Both the position numbers and the translations under genes were made by a program. From Clostridia bacterium (GTDB lineage Bacteria > Bacillota > Clostridia > UMGS1883), in NCBI GenBank assembly GCA_017505525.1, contig JAFVPB010000010.1, forward strand, positions 1-64,000: 64,000 nt of DNA, read 5' to 3'. The notes under the pieces were generated by a model. That model did not search any database, was not told the DNA's origin, and worked only from the letters and a program-made list of their open reading frames with translations. This document shows positions 42,744-51,278 of this stretch, piece by piece. The stretch's first letter is position 1. Every line of letters starts with the position of its first letter.

Positions 42744-45203
42744 TTACTCTTCTTCAACGTTTGAGAGCATCATTTCCTGATATTCTGCTCTGCTCATAAG
42801 AACTCTGCGCGGCTTACTGCCCTCGTGCGGTCCGATAACTCCGCGTTCCTCAAGCTGGTCGATAAGTCTTCCTGCACGAGAATAGCCTACCTTTAATTTT
42901 CTTTGCAGAAGAGAGGCACTTGCTTGTCCCAGTTCCACAACTATTTCCATAGCCTCGGGAAGAAGTTCATCGCAATCGGAATTATCCGATTCCTTTTCGC
43001 CCTCGGTACCGTTTTCGATATGTTCAATTATATCTTCATTGTAGCGTGCGGTTGAATCAGCCTTAACAAATTCAACGATTTTCTCAACTTCTTTATCAGA
43101 AACAAATGCTCCCTGTATACGCTTGGGTTTGCTTGCCCCCATAGGAAGAAACAACATATCGCCTTTGCCTAAAAGCTTTTCAGCTCCACCCATATCAAGA
43201 ATTGTACGGCTATCGATCTGGCTTGAAACAGAAAATGCAATACGGCTTGGTACGTTTGCCTTGATTAAGCCTGTGATAACATCAACTGATGGCCTTTGCG
43301 TTGCGATTACAAGATGCATACCTGCGGCTCTTGCCATCTGTGCAAGGCGGCAAATTGAATCTTCAACATCGTGAGGACTTACCATCATTAAGTCGGCAAG
43401 CTCATCGATAATAATAACAATCTGTTCCATTTCGCGTTCGCCATTGAGGGAAGCATATTCATTATATCCCTTGATATCACGCACGTTAGTATCGGCAAAT
43501 AATCTGTAGCGCTTTACCATTTCCTGCACCGCCCAGTTAAGAGCACCTGCCGCACGGCGGGGATCGGTTACAACAGGAATTAAAAGGTGGGGGATGCCAT
43601 TGTAGACTCCAAGCTCAACAACCTTGGGGTCGATAAGAATAAGCTTAACCTGATTGGGGTCTGCCTTATAAAGAATGCTTGTGATAAGTGAATTGATACA
43701 AACACTCTTACCACTGCCCGTAGCACCTGCTATAAGCATATGCGGCATTTTTGAAATATCAGAAACAATGGGGTTGCCTGAAATATCTTTACCCATAGCG
43801 AATGCTGTTTTTGAACCATAGTTGCGGAATTCATTTGAATCGATAACATCGCGAAGGCATACCATAGAAGTTGTCTGATTGGGAATTTCTATGCCAACGG
43901 CAGCTTTCCCTGGGATAGGAGCTTCAATTCTGACTCCGAATGCGGCAAGATTTAATGCTATATCATCAGCAAGATTTACTATCTTACTTACTTTAACGCC
44001 TGCAGAGGGCTGAAGCTCGAATCTTGTAACACTTGGACCGCGGCTTACCTCTAAAACCTTTGCTTCAACACCAAAGCTTTGAAGAGTATCAACAAGCTTT
44101 TTAGCCTGAAGTCGTAAATCTTCGGGCTTTCCGTTTGCACCTTCAGGTGATTTGTTTTTAGAAAGCAGGTCGATAGGGGGAAAGGTGTAGTTTATATAGT
44201 CAGATTCGATTTCTTCCTCTGTAACCTCTATGGGGGTGTTATCAACTTTTTCTTCTTTCACTCCGCCTGATTCTTCCATAGCCATTTTTTCAACATCTTC
44301 AGGAATTTCAGCAGAGGCAGTTTTATCTTTAGTATAAACATTTATTTTTATATCATCTTCGTTGTCTGGTGCTTTCTGATCTTCATTTTCTAAAGGCTCT
44401 TCTTTTTCTTTTTCCTTTACAATACGTATTTTTTTCTTTTCTTTCTTTTCGGTTTTTTCATCGTCTATGCCATTGATTTTTAACTGTTCTCCCTCTTGCT
44501 CTTTTGGCTTACGCTCTTCTTTAAGGCTGCGCACAAAACCTGAAATTTTACGTGATATCCAGGAGGCAAAGCGTGTAATAGGCTCTGTTCCCGTTGCAGC
44601 AACAAAAGCAATAAGTGCAAGAAAAACAAGGATTACCGCTGTGCCTGTTGAAGATACAAGTGCTTTAAGGGGAAGAGATAAAAGTGCACCTATTATTCCG
44701 CCACCATCACAGTATTTTCCACTGTCAGCAATAGTTCCGATTAAAGCTGAAAATCCTTTGTCCGGCGCATGCAATTCGGGAAACTTAATCGCATAGTAAA
44801 GTGAATGAAGTCCTGATATGCAAATAAGCCCGATTGCTGAGAAAACATAGCGATGCTTATGAGGAGAAAGAGTCCCTTTTACAAACAAATGAATTGTTGC
44901 GATAATCACGAAAAGAGGTATAGCATATCCAACTGTTCCAAGCATAACGCATCCTGTATTTTTTATGATTTTTCCCAAGGGACCGAAAGCATTCTCTCCC
45001 GAACGTGTGATCACATCTATATAGAAAGACAAAACAAGAATTATAGATGCGGCAACAAGCCCTATTAACCGAAGTTCTTTTTTAGGATATTTAGCTTTTG
45101 TTTGCTTGGTTTCACGGGGTTGGGTTGAACGACCTGAAAGCTGCTTTCCCGAAGGTGAAGCTTTTTTCTTTGAAACTGGTTTTTTCTTTGAAGGTGTACT
45201 CAT
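42744..45203 (-). CDS. ftsK: FtsK/SpoIIIE DNA translocase
   Basis: 819 aa, the length of Firmicutes SpoIIIE/SftA. Basic N-terminus, four membrane segments (about 45-200), a charged linker (about 220-320), then the motor domain with Walker A AGATGSGKSVC and Walker B IVIIIDELADLM. The C-terminal winged helix (about 755-815; ASASLLQRKLKVGYSRAGRL) recognises polar DNA sequences. It pumps chromosomes through septa in division and sporulation; SpoIIIE or FtsK naming is equally valid. It is 13 bp downstream of uppP. Confidence 0.95.
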   Translation of the reverse strand: MSTPSKKKPVSKKKASPSGKQLSGRSTQPRETKQTKAKYPKKELRLIGLVAASIILVLSFYIDVITRSGENAFGPLGKIIKNTGCVMLGTVGYAIPLFVIIATIHLFVKGTLSPHKHRYVFSAIGLICISGLHSLYYAIKFPELHAPDKGFSALIGTIADSGKYCDGGGIIGALLSLPLKALVSSTGTAVILVFLALIAFVAATGTEPITRFASWISRKISGFVRSLKEERKPKEQEGEQLKINGIDDEKTEKKEKKKIRIVKEKEKEEPLENEDQKAPDNEDDIKINVYTKDKTASAEIPEDVEKMAMEESGGVKEEKVDNTPIEVTEEEIESDYINYTFPPIDLLSKNKSPEGANGKPEDLRLQAKKLVDTLQSFGVEAKVLEVSRGPSVTRFELQPSAGVKVSKIVNLADDIALNLAAFGVRIEAPIPGKAAVGIEIPNQTTSMVCLRDVIDSNEFRNYGSKTAFAMGKDISGNPIVSDISKMPHMLIAGATGSGKSVCINSLITSILYKADPNQVKLILIDPKVVELGVYNGIPHLLIPVVTDPRRAAGALNWAVQEMVKRYRLFADTNVRDIKGYNEYASLNGEREMEQIVIIIDELADLMMVSPHDVEDSICRLAQMARAAGMHLVIATQRPSVDVITGLIKANVPSRIAFSVSSQIDSRTILDMGGAEKLLGKGDMLFLPMGASKPKRIQGAFVSDKEVEKIVEFVKADSTARYNEDIIEHIENGTEGEKESDNSDCDELLPEAMEIVVELGQASASLLQRKLKVGYSRAGRLIDQLEERGVIGPHEGSKPRRVLMSRAEYQEMMLSNVEEE

Positions 45204-45216
45204 TTTATTTCCTCCA

Positions 45217-46050
45217 CTAGATGGTAAAGTTAAGGATTATTGAAACGATACCTGCAAAAATGCAGTAGTATGAAAAATAGCTGAGCTTGCTTTTTTCCAC
45301 AAGCTTAAGTAAAAACTTTATAGAAAAATATCCGCTTAAAGCTGCCGTTATCATTCCAACAATCACACAAGCGATTGATATATCCTGACTGCCTGCTGAA
45401 GATACAGATGTTATATCAAGAAGCAGCGCACCTAAAATTGCAGGAATTGAAAGAAGAAAGGAAAAGCGCACAGCCATTGTCTTTTTCAGCTTTCCGAAAA
45501 GACCACCGACTATTGTGCTTCCGCTTCTGCTGATGCCAGGAAGAGTGCCCGCAGCCTGAAAGCATCCTACAATTAATGCCTGCTTATAAGAGATGTTTTC
45601 AAGCTCTGTTTCTCCGCCCGAAAGCTTTTCACTTAAATAAAGGAGAACAGCAGTTATTATAAGGAATATACCAATCTGCCATAAGGCGGGGCTTTCTATT
45701 ATATCACCAAAGAAAAGAGCCGCAATCGTTGCAGGAATTGTGCCGATAATCAAAAGCACAATAAGGCGACGGTAAGTAAACTCTTTAAGCCTTAAGCCTT
45801 TGCCTGTGAAAATATCCTTAATCATTCCGAAAAATGCAACTATCATTTCCCATATATCTTTATAGAAAACGGCAAAAACTGCCGCAAGCGTTGCAACGTG
45901 TAGAAGTATATTAAAAGAAAGCAGGTTTGATGCTTCAGCATCCATTCCCATAATAGCACCCGCAATGGCAAGATGCCCGGAACTTGATATGGGTAAAAAC
46001 TCGCTAAGTCCCTGAATAAGCCCTAAAATTAATGCCTTTAAAATAGTCAT
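45217..46050 (-). CDS. uppP: Undecaprenyl-diphosphatase UppP (BacA)
   Basis: 277 aa, eight-helix membrane enzyme recycling the lipid carrier of wall synthesis. Catalytic motifs LIQGLSEFLPISSSGHLAI and PGISRSGSTIVGGL are intact. Overexpression of this family confers bacitracin resistance. CGGAGG lies before the ATG. It shares its promoter with ftsK. Confidence 0.95.
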   Translation of the reverse strand: MTILKALILGLIQGLSEFLPISSSGHLAIAGAIMGMDAEASNLLSFNILLHVATLAAVFAVFYKDIWEMIVAFFGMIKDIFTGKGLRLKEFTYRRLIVLLIIGTIPATIAALFFGDIIESPALWQIGIFLIITAVLLYLSEKLSGGETELENISYKQALIVGCFQAAGTLPGISRSGSTIVGGLFGKLKKTMAVRFSFLLSIPAILGALLLDITSVSSAGSQDISIACVIVGMITAALSGYFSIKFLLKLVEKSKLSYFSYYCIFAGIVSIILNFTI

Positions 46051-46087
46051 TTCAAGCCCTCCGTTAATAAAAAATAGCTACCATAAA

Positions 46088-46116
46088 ATTATATCATATT
46101 TTTAATTGATTTTCAA
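46088..46116 (-). promoter_or_regulatory. Promoter of uppP-ftsK
   Basis: Minus strand TTGAAA (plus 46111-46116), 17-bp spacer, TATAAT (plus 46088-46093). Confidence 0.78.
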
Positions 46117-46156
46117 TACGAAAATGGTGAAATCTGCTACTATTTTTATGCAAATA

Positions 46157-46406
46157 TAAAAGCTGAAACCCTGAGGTTTCAGCTTCAGACTGTCGAAAAA
46201 GTCGGTCAACCATAAGCAACCCAATACAATTTAATTTTTTGTAGGGTTTGGTGATTTTAGACAAACCGTTAAATTCTAAATTTATTTCATCTTTTAAACA
46301 AAAGGGAAGTCCCGGGAAAACGCAATTTCCCGGGACTTATTGCTTGTTTCACTTGAACACAATCTCTACCGTATTAAAAGCTGAAACCTTGAGGTTTCAG
46401 CTTTTA
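46157..46406 (-). terminator. Two near-identical hairpins plus a third, downstream of the stalk-domain gene
   Basis: AAGCTGAAACC/GGTTTCAGCTT occurs twice, near 46159-46185 and 46376-46406. Between them lies GTCCCGGGAAA/TTTCCCGGGAC (about 46308-46340). The proximal one serves the 46412 gene on the minus strand; the second is a back-up or duplicated copy. This fills the 361-bp gap before uppP; a TGTCGAA heptamer is at 46191-46197. No gene seen. Confidence 0.7.
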
Positions 46407-46411
46407 ATTAA

Positions 46412-46999
46412 TTAATCTTCAGTGTATGGTTTTGTTGTGTCGATAATAACGCAGTTGTTTGTACTGTCCCAGTCAACTTCAAATTCGAATAATTCTGCGA
46501 TATCTCTTAACTTGAAGTAGTTGTTTCCGTTTATGTTATAGGCTGCCCAACCAATTACTTCTCCGTTTTCGTACCAACGGCATACTCCGCCATCCATCGG
46601 TGCTTCTACGTTTTGGGTTGACACATAGGCAGTTTTATCTGTGCCGTCGCCTTTCTGAAGCTCGCCACCAACAGGTACATATGCCTCACAAACATCGCCG
46701 GTATAATCGCCGCGTTCTATTAATATTGAGTTAGAATCTTCAAACCAATCAACGCTGAAGCTTGCTTCTGTGCCGTTGAGCGCCATAGCAAGGTCGCGCA
46801 GTTTAAAATAGTTATTTCCTCCGATGTTGTATGCTTCAAATGAAACATTAGTACCGTTTACCATAACGGCAGAGCTAGTGTATTTTGCTATGGTAGTTTC
46901 TGCTGCTGAAACTGAAATTGCTACCATAAAAATCATAACAAATGTCAATACCAATGCCAACATCTTTTTGCTTTGTCTTTTGTTTGAAATTCTTTTCAT
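46412..46999 (-). CDS. Secreted protein with two copper amine oxidase N-like motifs
   Basis: 195 aa. Signal peptide (LALVLTFVMIFMVAISVSAAE). Two matching segments, YNIGGNNYFKLRDLAMALNG and NINGNNYFKLRDIAELFEFE, each followed by a W-containing strand and an IL/VI-I turn. This is the stalk/copper-amine-oxidase-N repeat common on clostridial exported proteins. Role unknown, probably wall or matrix association. ATG at 46999 with GGAG eight bases upstream is preferred to a TTG two codons earlier. Confidence 0.78.
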   Translation of the reverse strand: MKRISNKRQSKKMLALVLTFVMIFMVAISVSAAETTIAKYTSSAVMVNGTNVSFEAYNIGGNNYFKLRDLAMALNGTEASFSVDWFEDSNSILIERGDYTGDVCEAYVPVGGELQKGDGTDKTAYVSTQNVEAPMDGGVCRWYENGEVIGWAAYNINGNNYFKLRDIAELFEFEVDWDSTNNCVIIDTTKPYTED

Positions 47000-47145
47000 T
47001 TTCAATACTCCTTTAATAAATGAAATTTTCTTTAGCTTTTTAACGTGTAAAACATGGAAAAGTTAAATTACGTATATATTACCACAAAGAAATGCTAAAA
47101 TCAATAAATAACGCATTGCTTTTGAGAAAAAACTACTTCGTAAGG

Positions 47146-47174
47146 TTGACAATAACAGGAAAAAAATATATAAT
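47146..47174 (+). promoter_or_regulatory. Promoter of alaS
   Basis: TTGACA (47146-47151), 17-bp spacer, TATAAT (47169-47174). Leader only about 25 nt, so no T-box. Confidence 0.82.
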
Positions 47175-47203
47175 AATATACTGATATAAAAGGAGTGATT
47201 ACT

Positions 47204-49843
47204 TTGGAAAAATTAGGAGTTAATGAAATCAGAGAAAGATTTTTAAGCTTCTTTGAAAGCAAGGGGCATTTAAGATTGCCTTCGTTCCCGCTTGTTCCCC
47301 AGAACGACAACAGCTTGCTTTTAATAAATGCGGGTATGGCACCCCTTAAGCCATATTTTACAGGTAAGGAGATTCCACCCAGAAGCCGTGTTACAACATG
47401 CCAAAAGTGCATAAGAACACCCGACATTGAGCGCGTTGGTAAAACTGCACGCCACGGCACATTCTTTGAAATGCTTGGTAATTTCTCTTTCGGCGATTAC
47501 TTTAAGCACGAAGCAACGGCGTGGGCATGGGAATTTATCACAAAGGATTTGAAATTCCCCGAGGACAAGCTCTATGTTACCATTTATGAAGACGACGACG
47601 AAGCTTTTGATATATGGACAAAGGAAGTAGGAGTTGACCCAAGCCACATTTCAAGACTTGGTAAGGAAGATAACTTCTGGGAAATTGGTCTTGGTCCGTG
47701 CGGTCCATGCAGTGAACTTCATTTCGACCGCGGCGAAAAATATGGTTGCGGTAAGCCCGATTGTAAGGTTGGCTGCGACTGCGACCGTTTCGTTGAATTC
47801 TGGAACCTTGTATTCACACAGTTTGATAAGGACGAAGACGGAAACTACAACCGCCTTGCAAAGCCTAACATAGATACAGGTATGGGCCTTGAAAGAATGG
47901 GCGTTATTATGCAGGACGTTAATAACCTTTTCGAGGTTGATACTGTAAGAAACATTATGGTAGAAATATCTAAGGTTGCAAAGGTTAACTACGGTGCAAG
48001 TGAAAAGAGCGATGTATCGCTCCGTGTTATAACCGACCATATCAGAAGCACAACATTTATGGTTTGCGATGGCGTTTGCCCATCAAACGAGGGAAGAGGC
48101 TATGTTCTTCGCCGTCTTCTCCGTCGTGCAGCACGCCACGGAAAGCTTCTGGGAATTAAAGGCACATTCCTTTACGAGATTGCAGATACAGTTATCCGCG
48201 AATCAAAGGGTGCTTATCCTCAGCTTGAAGAAAAGCAGGACTATATTAAGCGTGTAATCAAAACAGAAGAAGAAAGATTTGCTGAAACAATCGACAGCGG
48301 TCTTGCTATATTGGAAAGCCATATTGCAAAAATGGAAGAAAGCGGCGTGAAAACCCTTAGCGGAGAAGACGCATTCAAGCTTTACGATACTTATGGATTC
48401 CCAATTGATTTAACAATAGAAATTCTTGAAGAAAAGGGATTAAATGTTGATGCTGAAGCATTTGATAAAGAAATGCTTGCGCAGAAAAATCGTTCAAGAG
48501 AAGGCAGAAAAGTTGGCGAAGAGGCAGCATGGAGTGAAGATGTATACCAGACTCTTGGAAAAGATATTGTAACAGAGTTTGTAGGTTACGATAATTTAAG
48601 CTGCGAAGGAAAGATTATTGCTCTTGTTAAAGACGGAAATGTTGCTGAAAATATTCTCGACGGAGAAGATGCAGTTGTAATTCTCGACCGCACAGTTATC
48701 TACGGTGAAAGCGGCGGACAGATGGGCGACTGCGGAACTATAAAGGGCGAGGGCTTTGAGCTTGTGGTTAAAGATGCTAAAAAGCTTGGCGACGGAAAAA
48801 TCCTTCATCACGTTACTGTGAAAGAAGGTTCAGCATCTCTTGGCGACAGTGCTGTAGTAACATACGATACTGAAAAGAGAATAAGAACTGCAAGAAACCA
48901 CTCGGCAACACATCTTCTTCAGAAAGCTCTTCGTGAGGTTCTTGGCTCGCATATTGAACAGGCAGGAAGCAGTGTTGACGAAAACAGATTAAGATTCGAC
49001 TTTACTCATTTTGAAGCAATCAAGCCCGAGCAGTTGAAGGAAATCGAAAAGATTGTAAACAAATCAATACTTGCATCTTACGATGTTGATATTAAATCTA
49101 TGCCTATTGCCGAAGCTAAAAAGCTTGGTGCTATGGCGCTCTTTGGCGAAAAGTATGGCGATGTTGTACGCGTGGTAAATATGGGCGGATATTCCGTTGA
49201 GCTTTGCGGCGGATGCCACCTTTCAAACACAAGCCAGGCAGGTCTTTTCAAGATTCTTTCTGAGGGTGGAGTTGCCGCAGGTGTAAGGCGTATAGAAGCT
49301 GTTACAGGCGACGGTGTTCTTAAATATATTGAAGAAAAGAATTCTGTTATAGAAAAAACAGCAGCAGCACTCAAAACAACAGAGGGCGAGCTTGTACGCC
49401 GTGCAGAAGCTGCCGTAAACGAAGCAAAAGAGCTTAAAAATAAGCTTGATGCAGTGGCAACACAGATTGCAAATGCCAAAGCAGGAAGCATTATGGAAAG
49501 TGCTGAAAAGATTGGCGAAGTAAGTGCATTCATAAGTGCTATGAATGGCTCGTCTGTTGATGATATGCGTAAGATGGGCGATGCTATTAAGGATAAGAAT
49601 GATTCTTGTGTATGCGTTTTTGCAGCCGTAACAGATGGTAAGATTTCGTTTGTTGCAATGGCAGATAAGAGTGCCGTGGAAAAAGGTGTTCACGCAGGCA
49701 AAATCATTAAGGAAATCACAGCCGTATGCGGCGGAAGCGGCGGCGGTAAGCCTGATAGTGCCCAGGGTGGCGGTAAGGAAGCAGATAAGGTTGAAGCTGC
49801 TCTTCTTAAAGCCAAGGAAATTATTGGCTCACAGTTAAATTAA
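47204..49843 (+). CDS. alaS: Alanyl-tRNA synthetase
   Basis: 879 aa, full length. Class II core motifs near the start (FFESKGHLRLPSFPLVP, INAGMAPLKPYF, CQKCIRTPDIERVGKTARHG) and the editing domain with the zinc motif NHSATHLLQKAL and CGGCHLSNTSQAG. A C-terminal oligomerisation domain ends in the GGGKPDSAQGGGK motif. TTG at 47204 is chosen: GGAG (47192-47195) has an 8-base spacer to it, while GTG at 47195 overlaps that site. Confidence 0.97.
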   Translation: MEKLGVNEIRERFLSFFESKGHLRLPSFPLVPQNDNSLLLINAGMAPLKPYFTGKEIPPRSRVTTCQKCIRTPDIERVGKTARHGTFFEMLGNFSFGDYFKHEATAWAWEFITKDLKFPEDKLYVTIYEDDDEAFDIWTKEVGVDPSHISRLGKEDNFWEIGLGPCGPCSELHFDRGEKYGCGKPDCKVGCDCDRFVEFWNLVFTQFDKDEDGNYNRLAKPNIDTGMGLERMGVIMQDVNNLFEVDTVRNIMVEISKVAKVNYGASEKSDVSLRVITDHIRSTTFMVCDGVCPSNEGRGYVLRRLLRRAARHGKLLGIKGTFLYEIADTVIRESKGAYPQLEEKQDYIKRVIKTEEERFAETIDSGLAILESHIAKMEESGVKTLSGEDAFKLYDTYGFPIDLTIEILEEKGLNVDAEAFDKEMLAQKNRSREGRKVGEEAAWSEDVYQTLGKDIVTEFVGYDNLSCEGKIIALVKDGNVAENILDGEDAVVILDRTVIYGESGGQMGDCGTIKGEGFELVVKDAKKLGDGKILHHVTVKEGSASLGDSAVVTYDTEKRIRTARNHSATHLLQKALREVLGSHIEQAGSSVDENRLRFDFTHFEAIKPEQLKEIEKIVNKSILASYDVDIKSMPIAEAKKLGAMALFGEKYGDVVRVVNMGGYSVELCGGCHLSNTSQAGLFKILSEGGVAAGVRRIEAVTGDGVLKYIEEKNSVIEKTAAALKTTEGELVRRAEAAVNEAKELKNKLDAVATQIANAKAGSIMESAEKIGEVSAFISAMNGSSVDDMRKMGDAIKDKNDSCVCVFAAVTDGKISFVAMADKSAVEKGVHAGKIIKEITAVCGGSGGGKPDSAQGGGKEADKVEAALLKAKEIIGSQLN

Positions 49844-49848
49844 AGAAC

Positions 49849-49884
49849 AGGAGGGTGTAAAAAACTAAGTTTTTTACACCCCCG
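49849..49884 (+). terminator. Hairpin between alaS and the HIT gene
   Basis: GGGTGTAAAAAAC and GTTTTTTACACCC arms and a TTTT tail; closely related in sequence to the terminator after iorB. Confidence 0.8.
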
Positions 49885-49919
49885 TTTTAAATATTTCGGT
49901 TAAGGAGGATAATTATATT

Positions 49920-50261
49920 ATGGATTGCTTATTTTGTAAAATAATTGCAGGAGAAATTCCATCCACAAAAGTTTATGAAGATGAATTCGTATATGCTTTT
50001 AACGATATTGCTCCGCAAGCACCCATTCACGTGGTTATTGTTCCGAAAGAGCATCTTCAGTCGGCAAACGATATTAACGAAGAAAACTGCGCTCTTATAG
50101 GAAAGATTTTTAATGCCGCTTCAAAAATTGCAAAAGAGCTTGGAATCAGCGAAAACGGCTATAGAATAGTTAATAACTGCGGTGCCGACGGCGGACAGAC
50201 CGTTGGGCACATACACTTCCATATGTTGGGAGGGAGAAGCCTTGCGTGGCCGCCAGGCTGA
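49920..50261 (+). CDS. Histidine-triad (HIT/HINT) family nucleotide hydrolase
   Basis: 113 aa, standard HINT size. N-terminal CLFCKIIAGEIPSTKVYED with two cysteines, and the triad GHIHFHMLGGR. Acts on nucleoside phosphoramidates or similar. AAGGAGG before the ATG. Two genes after alaS. Confidence 0.95.
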   Translation: MDCLFCKIIAGEIPSTKVYEDEFVYAFNDIAPQAPIHVVIVPKEHLQSANDINEENCALIGKIFNAASKIAKELGISENGYRIVNNCGADGGQTVGHIHFHMLGGRSLAWPPG

Positions 50262-50264
50262 TAA

Positions 50265-51041
50265 ATGAAAATAATTGATTTTCACACACACGTATTTCAT
50301 CCAAAGGTTGCTCATCTCGCTATAGACAAGCTTGAAAATCATTATGGCTACAAATGGCAGTGCACAGGAACTATTGAAGATTTAGAGCAAAATTTAGATA
50401 GTGTTTACAGGGCAGTGGTGTTTGCAACACCAACAAAGCCCGAGCAAACGCAAATTAATAACAACTACCTGATGGGAATAAAAAACGAGAAACTGATTGT
50501 TTTCGGCTCGCTTCATCCCGACTATGAGGATGTGGAGGGAGAAATCAAAAGAGTGAAAGAGCATGGTCTTTCAGGCTTTAAATTTCATCCAGATTTTCAG
50601 GGATTTGATGTAGACAGCGAAAAAGCTCTTGAAATGTATGAAAAAATCGGGCCTGATTACCCGATTATGCTTCATATAGGGGATAAGAAGTTTAACCATT
50701 CTGCTCCCAAAAGGCTGGAAAAGGTGCTTGATATTTTCCCAAAGCATAAATTTATTGCCGCGCATCTTGGTGGCTACAGCACGTGGGATGACGAGGGAAA
50801 GTGCCTTATAGGTAAGAAATTGTGGATAGATACTTCAAGCGCATTAATGTTTCTTACTCCCGAAAGGGCAACGGAGATTATAAAAAATCATGGGGTAGAC
50901 AAGGTCCTTTTCGGATCTGACTATCCAAGCGTTACAGTAGAGAAAGAATTAGAGTTTTTTAATAAACTTAAATTAACAAAAAGAGAAAAAGAAAAAATAC
51001 TGTATAAAAATGCAGAAAAACTATTAAAGCTGAACGGTTAA
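50265..51041 (+). CDS. Metal-dependent amidohydrolase (Amidohydro_2 type)
   Basis: 258 aa TIM-barrel hydrolase. MKIIDFHTHVFHPKVA has the HxH metal motif; SGFKFHPDFQGFD, PIMLHIGD and HKFIAAHLGG supply further His ligands; LFGSDYP holds the active-site Asp. Substrate unknown. The stop codon lies within the following terminator stem, and the gene begins 3 bp after the HIT gene. Confidence 0.87.
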   Translation: MKIIDFHTHVFHPKVAHLAIDKLENHYGYKWQCTGTIEDLEQNLDSVYRAVVFATPTKPEQTQINNNYLMGIKNEKLIVFGSLHPDYEDVEGEIKRVKEHGLSGFKFHPDFQGFDVDSEKALEMYEKIGPDYPIMLHIGDKKFNHSAPKRLEKVLDIFPKHKFIAAHLGGYSTWDDEGKCLIGKKLWIDTSSALMFLTPERATEIIKNHGVDKVLFGSDYPSVTVEKELEFFNKLKLTKREKEKILYKNAEKLLKLNG

Positions 51042-51062
51042 AACGTTCAGCTTTAATAGTTT
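51015..51062 (+). terminator. Terminator overlapping the amidohydrolase stop codon
   Basis: 20-bp perfect stem (AAAACTATTAAAGCTGAACG with its complement) around a 7-base loop, ending in TTTT. The last codons and stop are inside it. Confidence 0.88.
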
Positions 51063-51065
51063 TGT

Positions 51066-51215
51066 GGTGTAGGGGACGTTCGCGAACGTTCGGAAAACGG
51101 CGTGCCGAGTCGTCGCGCCCTACAGATGAAACGAGAATTAAAAATGTAGGGGAGGGCCTCTGTGCCCTCCAGAAAAAACGGGAGGGGATGGAACCCCGCC
51201 TACAAGCTAATATCA
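51066..51215. repeat. GC-richer repeat patch between amidohydrolase and argH
   Basis: Contains the palindrome ACGTTCGCGAACGT (about 51077-51090), the inverted 26-bp repeat copy at 51098-51123, and GGAGGGC/GCCCTCC and GGGG/CCCC hairpins (about 51150-51200). No ORF is credible; base composition differs from neighbours, as expected of inserted dispersed repeats. Confidence 0.6.
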
Positions 51216-51240
51216 TTCGAACTATTCTTAACGAAAGAAA

Positions 51241-51266
51241 TGGGCGGGATTTATTCCCGCCCGTTA
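51241..51266 (-). terminator. Terminator of argGH
   Basis: Minus strand GGGCGGGA and TCCCGCCC arms around AATAAA, followed by ATTTC; weak U-run. Confidence 0.6.
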
Positions 51267-51278
51267 AATTTATATGGA

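Noticed and set aside
47146-47204. T-box before alaS
   Set aside because: The leader after the promoter is only about 25 nt and has no T-box sequence.
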